Shown: in pieces, positions 1 through 9,600 of the stretch | How the letters are laid out: the number at the start of each line of letters is the position of its first letter | How positions within the stretch are numbered: position 1 is the first letter of the stretch | NCBI GenBank assembly: GCA_964520905.1 | Contig: CAZFQL010000006.1 | Location: 124,001-188,000 of the forward strand | Direction: 5' to 3' | DNA from: JAGVIE01 sp964520905 | GTDB lineage: Bacteria; Bacteroidota; Ignavibacteria; UBA10030; SZUA-254 | Length of the DNA: 64,000 nt | Made by a program: the position numbers and the translations under genes | Notes under the pieces: model-generated | Database searches by the model: none | What the model saw: the letters and a program-made list of their open reading frames with translations, nothing else | Told to the model about the DNA's origin: nothing

Positions 1-1801
1 CCGTGTCTTTTTCTCCTATCATGTTTAAATATATTGCATTGTTCAGATATGCTTGAGCATAAAGAGACTTTATGCCATTTGTATATATATTGTAACTTGA
101 TGGATCTTGGAAATTGAATACATGTTTTGAGATTTTACGCGCAGTAGTGTCCGCATATAAACGAAATGCAAGACCCGATGGTACTCTTGTATACCCCGGC
201 GTATATCGGTCTTCAATTTCTTGTGTGACATAGATCGGGTTAGTTGAATAATTGTTATCGACAATACTCTTGATCAATTGCGTATAGTGGTATTCTATCA
301 CGTTCGAATTGTAGGGTTGATCATGTTCAAATCGATAAAGTTCATGCAGAAAATTAGCGATCTCTTTTTTTGAATTCTTAAATATCTCTGGATGTCTATC
401 GCCGAGCTGATTATAGTACCATGATCTACGCAATAGTTCCTTGTCGATAACCACAACATCCGGTCTCTGGTTTTCAATTAGCTGAAGATAGTAAGCCGCC
501 GAAATAAAATAATCCCATTGATATGAAATGATAATTCCATCCCTGTCTATTGATCTCAACATATCCATAGAGTAATCTTCAACCAAATAATTATCACTTT
601 GATCGACCCGATTGTAATTAATAAACATTATTATAAGACCGGAAAGCAATAATAGAACTGCCGCTATCCGCTTCCACTCCAGCTTTTTAACTTGCGCGAT
701 AATAGCGTAACTTCCGATACCAGCCCATATTGCTATTGTTGTATAGGCAAGAAGAAAATATGAATCAATATCGTGGATATCATAGTTGATGGAGTAGAGA
801 ACACAGCCCACAAATAGTAATGCAGTAAATATAAGTACTGTTCTTCGATTCTTTATCAGATAACCTATTCCAAGCAAAGCTATAACTAATGGATAGTATG
901 CAAATTCACTTCCAATTGTGTTTAAAAAGTAATCGAATTGTTTAACTGCGTTTTCCGCTGAGGAGAATATCCATACTCTATATACTTTTCCGCTAAAGTG
1001 CCAAAGAAATTTTTCGATATCTATTGGATTTCCCCAATTCATTAACGGATGCTGTGCGGCTCTGAATGGTAAATATAGATATACTGACAATCCAAGAATA
1101 AAAGGAAAGACCATCCATAATATTTTCTTCCAAGCACTCTTTCGAAAACCGTGGGCGTAAAAAAACAAATACAGAAACGCCGGCGCTAATAATATTGTTG
1201 TAAGATGGTTCGTAAAAGACAAACCAAGTACGAATGCAATCACGAACCATGAAGATGTAGCGATTTTTACTTTGTTGATATTCTTCGACAAGACTTCAAC
1301 TTGAACACCTTTTGTCAATAAAAGAAGCAAAATAGATACAAAACAAACATGCAATGAATAAACCTCGATTGATAATGCCTGTGACCAATATGTTTTGGAA
1401 AAAGCGAGCGTTAATGTTCCAAATGCTGCTCCGATAAAAACCTGCCATGTATTTTTTGTTTCGATTCGATCTTTAGTTGCCAGAAACTCACCTATGAGAA
1501 AGACCGATAACCTAAAAAAGAAGAACAAGCCCAATGAACAAAAAAAAGCCGACATCAAATTCAGTTGGATGATCGTTCGTAGTCCGAGGGGTAAATGAGC
1601 AAATATCCAACCAAATAAGGTGAAAAGCGGATAACCGGTCGGATGCGCAATTCCCAATGTTGCGGCAACTGTCGCCAGCTCACCGCTATCTATGAAGTTT
1701 ACAGTCGGACATAATGTCAAACAATAAATTACAAATGCACATACTGAGATCATACCTCCGATGAGATACTCAAGCTCGCTTTTAGTCATGATTATATTCA
1801 T
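1..1801 (-). CDS. DUF2723 family membrane protein (TMEM260-like glycosyltransferase), 3' part beyond window
   Basis: The frame is open from an ATG at 1801 to the left window edge, so about 600 residues are visible and the C-terminus is missing. The N-terminus reads through the family hallmark PTVNFIDSGELATVAATLGI and then AHPTGYPLFTL, which is typical of DUF2723 proteins (TMEM260-like, related to GT-C O-mannosyltransferases). Many hydrophobic segments follow, for example SAWKKILWMVFPFILGLSV near 1080-1138. The last visible part (AQAYLNNAIYLNMIGEKDT) resembles the soluble helical-repeat C-terminus of the family. A second in-frame ATG at 1789 (MTKSE) is an alternative start. It is expected in the inner membrane with the active site facing the periplasm; the donor and acceptor are unknown. 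The gene is divergent from the PLD gene at 1958. Confidence 0.85.
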   Translation of the reverse strand, partial: MNIIMTKSELEYLIGGMISVCAFVIYCLTLCPTVNFIDSGELATVAATLGIAHPTGYPLFTLFGWIFAHLPLGLRTIIQLNLMSAFFCSLGLFFFFRLSVFLIGEFLATKDRIETKNTWQVFIGAAFGTLTLAFSKTYWSQALSIEVYSLHVCFVSILLLLLTKGVQVEVLSKNINKVKIATSSWFVIAFVLGLSFTNHLTTILLAPAFLYLFFYAHGFRKSAWKKILWMVFPFILGLSVYLYLPFRAAQHPLMNWGNPIDIEKFLWHFSGKVYRVWIFSSAENAVKQFDYFLNTIGSEFAYYPLVIALLGIGYLIKNRRTVLIFTALLFVGCVLYSINYDIHDIDSYFLLAYTTIAIWAGIGSYAIIAQVKKLEWKRIAAVLLLLSGLIIMFINYNRVDQSDNYLVEDYSMDMLRSIDRDGIIISYQWDYFISAAYYLQLIENQRPDVVVIDKELLRRSWYYNQLGDRHPEIFKNSKKEIANFLHELYRFEHDQPYNSNVIEYHYTQLIKSIVDNNYSTNPIYVTQEIEDRYTPGYTRVPSGLAFRLYADTTARKISKHVFNFQDPSSYNIYTNGIKSLYAQAYLNNAIYLNMIGEKDT

Positions 1802-1957
1802 AAATCAACTTTTTTTAAACCTCTGAAACCACCAATGTCGAAAGAAGTTAGTAAAAATCCGGCGGAAAATCCAATCCATCATTTGATTTTTGATTTTACC
1901 GCAGGTATATTGATGACATTCAATTTACTATTAATAGATTTTCCAGAAAGATATCTT

Positions 1958-3178
1958 ATGAAAAATATTATCCTCTCCTCCCTTCTATTATTATTCAGTA
2001 TTCCCGGATTCTGCCAAACACCCGACACGCTCAATTTAGAGCTTGTTGAAAGCATACCCATCGAGACGAATTTCGATAATTCCGACATACGAAATACAAC
2101 CGAGGTTTGGACTGAGATGATTGACAACGCTAAAACATCTCTTGATATTGAGCAATTCTATATTTCGAATCAAAAGGGAGAACCTTTGGAAGTTATTATT
2201 GATGCAATACTATCAGCCGCTGTTCGAGGAGTTAGGGTAAGGATTATTGTTGACTCAAAAATGTACAAGACATATCCTGAAACTGTCGACATGTTCGGCA
2301 AGCAAAAAAATGTATCGGTGAGAATAATAGATTTTGGTAAACTTGCTGGAGGGATACAACATGCAAAATATTTTATTACGGATGATGAGGTAATATTCCT
2401 CGGCAGTCAGAACTTCGATTGGCGCGCACTCAAACACATCCACGAAGTAGGGGTACGCCTAAAAAACAAAGAGATCGTAAAAATCTACAAAGATATTTTC
2501 GATCTCGATTGGCAACTTGCCGAGCGGAACGATCCTGCGGACATACAGGGAAGCATAACCAGGAAGCATTACCAAATCCCCATCCTTATAAAGGGGCATG
2601 ATAACGATTCCATCTCTCTCTTCCCCACTATAAGTCCGAAAGAATTATGCCTTGACACAACCATGTGGGATGAAGATTGGATTTTACACCTAATTGACGA
2701 AGCAAAGAATGATATCTATTGCCAGTTCTTAACCTACTCACCTATTGCAAGAGGCAAATATTTTTACCCGACACTCGATAATGCACTCAGACGCGCCGCA
2801 ATCCGTGGTGTCAGAGTCAGAATGATCGTATCAGATTGGTCGATCGATCATCCCACTATCGATCATCTTAAGAGTCTTAGTCTCATACCGAACATTCAGA
2901 TTAAATTCAGTTCAATCCCGCAATGGTCGGCAGGGTATATTCCATTTGCAAGAGTCGAACATAGTAAGTTTCTCGTAATCGATTCGACTTCGTGCTGGAT
3001 CGGAACAAGCAACTGGGAAAAAAATTATTTTTATAACTGTCGAAATCTTGGAATTGTTGTGAAGGATAGGAGTTTAACTAAACAACTTCGGGGTATATTC
3101 AATAGAAGTTGGGATGGACCATATACTACATTGATCAAATCTGAAGTTGAATATACACCCCGAAAACATGGCGAATAA
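1958..3178 (+). CDS. secreted phospholipase D-like protein with two HKD motifs
   Basis: The product is 406 residues. I start at ATG 1958 because it opens a signal peptide (MKNIILSSLLLLFSIPGFCQ) and has an AGAAAG box 8-9 bases upstream; the frame stays open to an ATG at 1835, but that would put 41 unlikely residues in front. Two full PLD motifs are visible: HAKYFITDDEVIFLGSQN starting near residue 135 and HSKFLVIDSTSCWIGTSN near residue 335, each with His, Lys, Asp and the trailing GSxN/GTSN. The spacing and the EKNYFYNCRNLG segment after the second motif recall the PLD3/PLD4 subgroup, some members of which are nucleases. It should act in the periplasm or outside the cell as a phosphodiesterase; the substrate cannot be read from sequence. 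There is no T9SS signal, unlike the genes that follow. Confidence 0.88.
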   Translation: MKNIILSSLLLLFSIPGFCQTPDTLNLELVESIPIETNFDNSDIRNTTEVWTEMIDNAKTSLDIEQFYISNQKGEPLEVIIDAILSAAVRGVRVRIIVDSKMYKTYPETVDMFGKQKNVSVRIIDFGKLAGGIQHAKYFITDDEVIFLGSQNFDWRALKHIHEVGVRLKNKEIVKIYKDIFDLDWQLAERNDPADIQGSITRKHYQIPILIKGHDNDSISLFPTISPKELCLDTTMWDEDWILHLIDEAKNDIYCQFLTYSPIARGKYFYPTLDNALRRAAIRGVRVRMIVSDWSIDHPTIDHLKSLSLIPNIQIKFSSIPQWSAGYIPFARVEHSKFLVIDSTSCWIGTSNWEKNYFYNCRNLGIVVKDRSLTKQLRGIFNRSWDGPYTTLIKSEVEYTPRKHGE

Positions 3179-3527
3179 TTGACAAATACGCCAAAATCAC
3201 ATTTGTAGATATATCTCTGCACCTTCTTTCCATTAATTTTCTATCCAAGATAAAGCCGTCACTTATCTTCATTGATTTTAACGGTTACGAATCTTATATT
3301 TCAGCATCATAAGCACCCGTCCCTGGAGATAGAATTTAGAACGAAGCAATACGGGCAGTTCTTACCATCTATAAGAAGTTTAAATTAGAATAGTTATGAG
3401 AACGAGAAACAAAGATACAATTGACTTTTACTTTTTAAGAGTGATCTTGTCAATTCAATATAGCACAGTTAGATAATTCTATCTGTGCTTTTTTATTTAA
3501 CTAAAATAATTTAGTGAGGAGATTATT
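3179..3527. other. intergenic region with one terminator-like hairpin
   Basis: No credible gene is visible in these 349 bases. A terminator-like hairpin lies at 3462-3494. An inverted repeat AATTGAC/GTCAATT flanks roughly 3419-3457. The 10-mer ATGAGAACGA occurs at 3396 and again at the start of the next gene (3528), which hints at a small local duplication. Confidence 0.6.
3462..3494 (+). terminator. predicted intrinsic terminator
   Basis: An 11-bp stem with one mismatch (3462-3472 with 3479-3489; arms AGCACAGTTAG and CTATCTGTGCT) has a 6-base loop and is followed directly by six T. It lies 34 bases before the first T9SS cargo gene, so it separates the upstream transcript from the surface-protein island. 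Confidence 0.6.
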
Positions 3528-4247
3528 ATGAGAACGAAACTGATATTTATTACTATCCTACTTACTACATATCTCGGAATTGCTCAGCAAGATTCAGTCT
3601 TCGCAACTGTCTCCGGGGATACTGTTACGATTTGGAACATGGATATTGAGGAAAACTGTGCTTCCATATTTACTTACTCCATCGTTATGCTCGACAGCAA
3701 CGTCATCGTTCTAACCGAGATAGATACAGTTGGACCCATAGCGAATTGTCACTGTAGGTATGATCTTCAATTCAAATTAATCGGTTGGGGTGTCGGTCAT
3801 TATACGGTGGAAGTGTTTCGTGCGTACCTTTCAAAATACAATTATCCGCAAGACACCACTATATTTATCGGATTGACGAGCTTCGATATTGAAAATATTT
3901 TTTCTCCACCAATTACAGAACGATTTTACCAAAGCCCATGCGGTGGTTTTGTAGATGTGGACACTCACGGAATGGATGAGTTTACCAATTATTCATTATC
4001 GCAGAACTACCCCAATCCATTCAATCCAAGCACAACAATTCACATTGAACTACCGAAGGAATCACACATAACATTAAAAGTGTACAACATGCTCGGGCAG
4101 GAAGTTGTAATATTGTTAGACGAACTGAAGGCGGCAGGAAGATATGATGTTCGCGTCGATGGGTCTGCCCTTTCGAGCGGGGCGTATTTCTACCGCCTGG
4201 TTGCGGGTGATTTTATATTTACAAAAAAATTGTTAATGCTTAGATAG
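3528..4247 (+). CDS. small T9SS-sorted secreted protein
   Basis: The product is 239 residues. A signal peptide (MRTKLIFITILLTTYLGIAQ) is preceded by a good GAGGAG ribosome site. The mature part, about residues 21-150, has several Cys (ENCAS, NCHCRY, SPCGG) and matches no family I recognise. The last 80 or so residues are a type A T9SS sorting domain (SLSQNYPNPFNPSTTI, LKVYNMLGQEV, SSGAYFYRL, FTKKLLMLR). The protein should be exported by Sec, moved across the outer membrane by T9SS, and released or anchored after removal of the C-terminal domain. It is the first gene after the terminator at 3462 and 11 bases ahead of the next T9SS gene, so the two are probably cotranscribed. Confidence 0.82.
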   Translation: MRTKLIFITILLTTYLGIAQQDSVFATVSGDTVTIWNMDIEENCASIFTYSIVMLDSNVIVLTEIDTVGPIANCHCRYDLQFKLIGWGVGHYTVEVFRAYLSKYNYPQDTTIFIGLTSFDIENIFSPPITERFYQSPCGGFVDVDTHGMDEFTNYSLSQNYPNPFNPSTTIHIELPKESHITLKVYNMLGQEVVILLDELKAAGRYDVRVDGSALSSGAYFYRLVAGDFIFTKKLLMLR

Positions 4248-4258
4248 AAAGGAATAAA

Positions 4259-5359
4259 ATGAAATTTGTAAAAATAATATTAGGATTGACAATCGTTCTG
4301 CTGTCTCAATCACCTGCACAGAAAGGAGGCAATGCTATCCTTATGGATGGTGTAGATGATTTTATACGCGTCTCGCATCACTCCATTTTAAATCCCGGGA
4401 CGGGAAGCTGGACTATCTCCCTTTGGATAAAACCTCCAAATGAAATGCAGCGTGCCCCTATCCTTGTAAAGCGGAATCCAACAGAAGGATACAATCAATA
4501 TTCACTTGGTATTGCTGATACTGAAGCTCATAATCCTACACCTGGTAAACGGATTTACTCAAATTATATTGACAGTTCTGGCATATCTGAAAGAAGCGGT
4601 TATATGACGGATGAGTTTGTTGACGGCAATTGGCATCATATTGCATTTGTTGCAGATAAAGACTCAGATAGCATTTTTACTTATATCGATGGTATAAAAC
4701 TCCATTATATCATTCAATATAATTATGGTGATTGGCCTGATGTAGAAAATCTTGAGGATCTTTTTATTGGACATAACGATTATATACATTTCTTTAAAGG
4801 AGAAATGGATGAACTGAGTATCTGGAATAAAGCACTATCCGCTGAGCAGGTATATGTTGTAATGAACGATACATTGAGTCCATCATATTATTTAAGTGTT
4901 GATAGTAGCCTGGTCGGCTATTGGCGCTTCGATGAATTTGAAAATTTGGGGATTGGCACTGCTGGTATTGATGATATCAGAGATCTTTCATGCTGGAGAA
5001 ACCACGGAGATGCTGAAGGGAATCCCTTTTTAGTCCCATCTGGGATCCTTCTTGATATGCATGATTGCCCAACTATCTTCACATACTTTCGGCTAACACA
5101 GAACTATCCCAACCCATTCAACCCATCTACCATTATTAAGTATGCACTAAGCAGAGGACAATTTGTAACATTAAAAATTTATGATTTGCTGGGCAAAGAA
5201 ATAAAAACATTAGTTAATGAAGCACAGGTAAATGGGATATATCAAGCTGTTTGGATTGGAAATAACAACTCCGGTAAAAAGGTAAGTTCAGGTATCTATT
5301 TCTATCAGTTAAGATCTGGTGATTTTGTTGAGACTAAAAAAATGTTATTAATTAAATAA
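4259..5359 (+). CDS. LamG/concanavalin-A-like domain protein with T9SS sorting domain
   Basis: The product is 366 residues with a signal peptide ending near SPAQ. Residues about 24-210 form a LamG-like jelly-roll: a GNAILMDGVDDFIRV opening, SWTISLWIKPP, DGNWHHIAFVAD, then the GEMDELSIWNKALS segment. All of these are typical of LamG_3/pentraxin-like carbohydrate- or protein-binding domains. The C-terminus is a T9SS type A signal (LTQNYPNPFNPSTIIKYAL to TKKMLLIK). An AAAGGA ribosome site precedes the ATG. A role in surface adhesion or polymer binding is inferred from the domain only. Confidence 0.85.
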   Translation: MKFVKIILGLTIVLLSQSPAQKGGNAILMDGVDDFIRVSHHSILNPGTGSWTISLWIKPPNEMQRAPILVKRNPTEGYNQYSLGIADTEAHNPTPGKRIYSNYIDSSGISERSGYMTDEFVDGNWHHIAFVADKDSDSIFTYIDGIKLHYIIQYNYGDWPDVENLEDLFIGHNDYIHFFKGEMDELSIWNKALSAEQVYVVMNDTLSPSYYLSVDSSLVGYWRFDEFENLGIGTAGIDDIRDLSCWRNHGDAEGNPFLVPSGILLDMHDCPTIFTYFRLTQNYPNPFNPSTIIKYALSRGQFVTLKIYDLLGKEIKTLVNEAQVNGIYQAVWIGNNNSGKKVSSGIYFYQLRSGDFVETKKMLLIK

Positions 5360-5383
5360 TTATCAAAAACTTGGATGAACATT

Positions 5384-6667
5384 ATGAAACTCTATACTTT
5401 TCTGTTTTCTGCTATTTTCTGTGCACTTTTCTTTCAACCAAATCAATCTTATTCACAATGGGTAAAAACTAATGGGGCTGATAGCGGTTACGTCAATTGT
5501 TTTACAGTTAGCCCAAACAATTCAGGTGGGTTAAATATATTTGCCGGAGGCTATGGTGGCATCTTTCTTTCTAATGACAACGGTGCAAACTGGACACTAG
5601 TTAATAATGGTTTGTTGACCACAGATGTTTTTGCAATTGCTGCTAGTGCCCCTGGCACAGGGGACACGAGTGTTTTTGTTGTGACGCTTGGCGTTTATCG
5701 ATCAACAAGCAATGTTATAAATTGGTCTAGGATCTATTTGGGAATGGCGCTTACGCTTGCGACAAACTTCAATATTAACGGTTATACTAATCTATTTGTC
5801 GGTACTCAGTCTGAAGGCGTCAAAATTTCAACAGACAATGGGGCAAATTGGAGTGAAGCAAACAACGGTTTGACAAATCTTGTAGTTAGATTACTTGCTA
5901 CAACTTCAAACGGTGAGAATCTCTTTGCCAGCACAGATGGCGGATTCTTTCTTTCTACCAATAACGGTGCGAGTTGGACGGCAATAAATAATGGGTTAAC
6001 TAACCCTACTGTTTTAGCACTTGCCAAGATCGACACAAATTTATTTGCTGGCACAGATGGCGGAGGACTTTTTCTTTCCACGAATAATGGCATGAACTGG
6101 AATGAAGTTAACACCGGAATAGCAGATGCCCAGGTTACTTCTCTTGCAACGAGTGGATCAAATCTCTTTGCTGTGATGAATAGCAAAGTCTATCTTACTA
6201 CAAATAATGGAACAAGCTGGACAAATATCAATACTGGTTTAGAGAATAGCTATGCAGATGTAATTTTAACAAGTGGTACATATATATTTACCGGAACTTA
6301 TGGTGACGGAATTTGGAGGAGATCTTTATCAGAAATAATTACCTCGGTTGAACAAATTAACTCACATATACCCGAGAAATTTGCCCTTCAACAAAACTAC
6401 CCAAACCCCTTCAACCCAAGCACAACAATCCAGTTTGATATACCCAAAGCTTCTTTCGCCACATTGAAGGTATACAACGTACTTGGACAAGAGGTGGCAA
6501 CATTGGTGAATGAAGATAAGAAGGTAGGAAGATATGAAGTTGAGTTCTCCGCCGAAGGCGGATCCGCCTCTGGCGGAAACGCCTCTACCCTTTCAAGCGG
6601 CGTTTACTTCTATCGTTTGGTTGCTGGTGCATATGTTTCAACAAAGAAATTAATAATCGTTAGATAG
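5384..6667 (+). CDS. beta-propeller surface protein with T9SS sorting domain
   Basis: I place the start at ATG 5384 (MKLYTFLFSA), which has GGA 8 bases upstream; an in-frame ATG at 5375 adds only MNI. A signal peptide is followed by blade repeats with the pattern FAGTDGGGLFLSTNNGMNWNEVN, typical of BNR/photosystem-II-stability-type propellers, over about residues 30-310. A T9SS type A domain follows (QNYPNPFNPSTTIQFDIPKASF to STKKLIIVR). Inside that domain a 12-residue insert (SAEGGSASGGNA) is encoded by a double palindrome at 6548-6583 that the paralogue at 18534 lacks. The mature domain probably mediates surface binding; no catalytic residues were recognised. Confidence 0.85.
   Translation: MKLYTFLFSAIFCALFFQPNQSYSQWVKTNGADSGYVNCFTVSPNNSGGLNIFAGGYGGIFLSNDNGANWTLVNNGLLTTDVFAIAASAPGTGDTSVFVVTLGVYRSTSNVINWSRIYLGMALTLATNFNINGYTNLFVGTQSEGVKISTDNGANWSEANNGLTNLVVRLLATTSNGENLFASTDGGFFLSTNNGASWTAINNGLTNPTVLALAKIDTNLFAGTDGGGLFLSTNNGMNWNEVNTGIADAQVTSLATSGSNLFAVMNSKVYLTTNNGTSWTNINTGLENSYADVILTSGTYIFTGTYGDGIWRRSLSEIITSVEQINSHIPEKFALQQNYPNPFNPSTTIQFDIPKASFATLKVYNVLGQEVATLVNEDKKVGRYEVEFSAEGGSASGGNASTLSSGVYFYRLVAGAYVSTKKLIIVR
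6548..6583 (+). repeat. in-frame GC-rich double palindrome inside a sorting-signal coding region
   Basis: Two back-to-back hairpins, TCCGCC-GAA-GGCGGA (6548-6562) and TCCGCC-TCT-GGCGGA (6563-6577), interrupt the T9SS domain between VEF and STLSSG. The related CTD at 18534-20699 reads VEFNASTLSSG without it. The reading frame is kept. Confidence 0.8.
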
Positions 6668-6699
6668 TGTCAAATAAATAAAATAAAAAGGAGTGAGTC

Positions 6700-9600
6700 A
6701 TGAAAAAACAAACAATAATTTTAGCCGCGTTGCTCTTAGCTCTTAGCTCTGGGCTAATGTATGCACAAATCCCTCGCACACTCTCATACCAAGGTGTGCT
6801 AACGGATAGTGTGGGAAATCCAAAATCGGATGGTGTGCAAACATTCACATTCCGTCTTTACGATGTTGAAAGCGGCGGCGCTGCACTTTGGACTGAGATA
6901 AAAGATCTTCAGGTAAAACGAGGATTATTTACAACCATCCTCGGAGATCTCACGTCTTTTCCACCAACAGTTATATTCGATAAACCCTACTGGTTAGGTA
7001 TCAAACCCGGAGCTGAACCCGAGCTTTCTCCTCGCATACCCTTCTCATCGGTTGCGTATAGTTTCAATTCGTTAAAATCAGATACCGCTGCTTATGCACG
7101 AGTTGCACCCCAAGCCGGCTACGTTGATAGTGCCCGCATTGCGGGGAGTGTTCCGGATAACAGTATCACAAATTCCAAGCTTGCCGATGGTTCTGTAGCC
7201 ACAGCAAAAATTCTTGATGGAACAATCCAGCGTGTGGATGTTGCACCAATTTTCACAGCGCCATACAGCGATACCGCTGCTTATGCACGAGTTGCACCCC
7301 AAGCCGGCTACGTCGATAGCGCACGCGTTGCCGGAACCGTTCCTGATAACGGTATTACAAATTCTAAACTTGCTGATGGCTCTGTAACGAGTACAAAGAT
7401 ACCAGCCGGTCAGGTTATTAAAAGTGTGAATGCGATGTACGATAATATTACACTTTCTGCAACAGGCGGAGCCACTATCACTTCAAGTGGTGATACGATT
7501 ATTATCAACGCCGGAAGCGGTGGCGGTGGTACTGGAATTCAAGGAGTACAAAACACGAACAACACACTCGACATAATCGACCCAAATGGTCCTACCGCCA
7601 CAATCAACGTGAAGAATTCAGGCATCACCTCAACACAAATTGCCGATGCAGCAGTAGGCACAACCAAGATAGCTGACAACACAATTACAAGTGCAAAGAT
7701 TACTGACAGTTCTATTACATCATCAAAAATAGTTGATGGTACAATTATCGGATCGGATATTAGTACAACTGCAATGTTGAATATAACTTCGTTAACTACA
7801 AGCGGCGATGTCGGCGTTGGCACTACGAACCCGACTGCGCCTCTACATGTAACAGGTAATCCCTCGAGCGCCATCGTCCATTTTGTCAACACCGCCGAAA
7901 GGGTGTTGATCAACACAGTCGGCAACGGTGCCTTTCCGGGCCTCTATATAAACAACAACAGCGTTAATGTTGCCGGCCGAGACATACGCTTTCAAATCGG
8001 TAATCAGTCTATGTTGACCGTAGCAAACTCCGGTGCTGTTGGCATAGGGACTACTGATCCCGCCCAAAAATTGGATGTGGCGGGTACGGCACAAGTCGCC
8101 GGATTTAAAATGCCGACAGGTGCGGCGGATGGGCACGTGTTAACTTCAAACGCAAGTGGGGTGGGAACGTGGCAGGCAGCGGCATCCGGCTGGAATCTCA
8201 TTGGTAATGCAGGTACTACAGCAGGAACGAATTTTGTTGGTACCACCGATGCACAGGCATTCGATATCCGTACCAATAATATACTGAGAAGCCGTATTAC
8301 CACCAAAGGGCAAATAGAAACATACAATACAGGTAATTCGGTATTTATAGGAGAAGGAGCGGGGGCAAACGATGATTTAACTACTAATCAAAATGTATTT
8401 GTCGGCTATCGGGCAGGTTTTTCCAACACCACAGGATACTTCAATACCGCCAACGGAAGGAATGCGCTTTATTCCAACACCACAGGAATCTCCAATACCG
8501 CCAACGGAATGAGTGCGCTTTATTCCAACACCACAGGATCCTCCAATACCGCCAACGGAATGAGTGCGCTTTATTCCAACACCACAGGATCCTCCAATAC
8601 CGCCAACGGAAATGCTGCGCTTTATTCCAACACCACAGGAAGTTACAATACTGCCAACGGATTGAGTGCGCTTTATTCCAACACCGAAGGCTACGGCAAT
8701 ACCGCCAACGGAAATGCTGCGCTTTTTTCCAACACCACAGGATACAATAATACCGCCAACGGAAGGGGTGCGCTTAGGAACAATACCACAGGAACCTCCA
8801 ATACCGCCAACGGATTTGAGGCGCTTTATAACAACACAATAGGATACTTTAATACCGCCAACGGAAATGCTGCGCTTTTTTCCAACACCACAGGAAACAA
8901 CAATACCGCCAACGGAGTGAATGCGCTTTATTCCAACACCACAGGATACCAAAATACCGCCAGCGGTGCAAGTGCGCTTTATGATAATGTTTCCGGCTCA
9001 AACGGAACTGCAATTGGCTACAATGCAATGTTTTATGCTAACAACACTATAACCCCTTTTACAAATTACAATGTGGCAGTTGGCTATGAGGCTTTGCGCG
9101 GCTCTACTACTGCTTCTGCAAATACAGGAAATGGTAATACAGCAATCGGGTATCAAACGCTTTGGTCAAACACATCAGGATACAACAATGCCGCTAACGG
9201 ATATAATGCGCTTTATTCCAACACCACAGGAGACGACAATACCGCCAACGGATATAATGCGCTTCGTTCCAACACCACAGGAGGACAAAATACCGCCAAC
9301 GGACGGGGAACACTTTATTTAAACTCCATAGGAACCGACAACACCGCCAACGGATATAATGCGCTTTATTTCAACTCCACAGGATACAGCAATACCGCCC
9401 ACGGAAGAAGTGCGCTTTATGCCAATACCACAGGATACTACAATACCGCAAACGGATGGGGTGCGCTTTATAGTAATGTTTCCGGCTCACAAGGAACTGC
9501 AATTGGCTACAATGCAATGCGCTATGCCAACAACAGCAACATCGCTTTTACCAATGGCAATGTGGCGGTTGGCTTTGAGGCTTTAAGAGGTTCTACTACT

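Noticed and set aside
8377..8952. 191-residue minus-strand frame with GGIxVSCGVGxKR repeats
   Set aside because: It is the reverse complement of the 51-bp coding repeats of the fibre gene, with no ribosome site.
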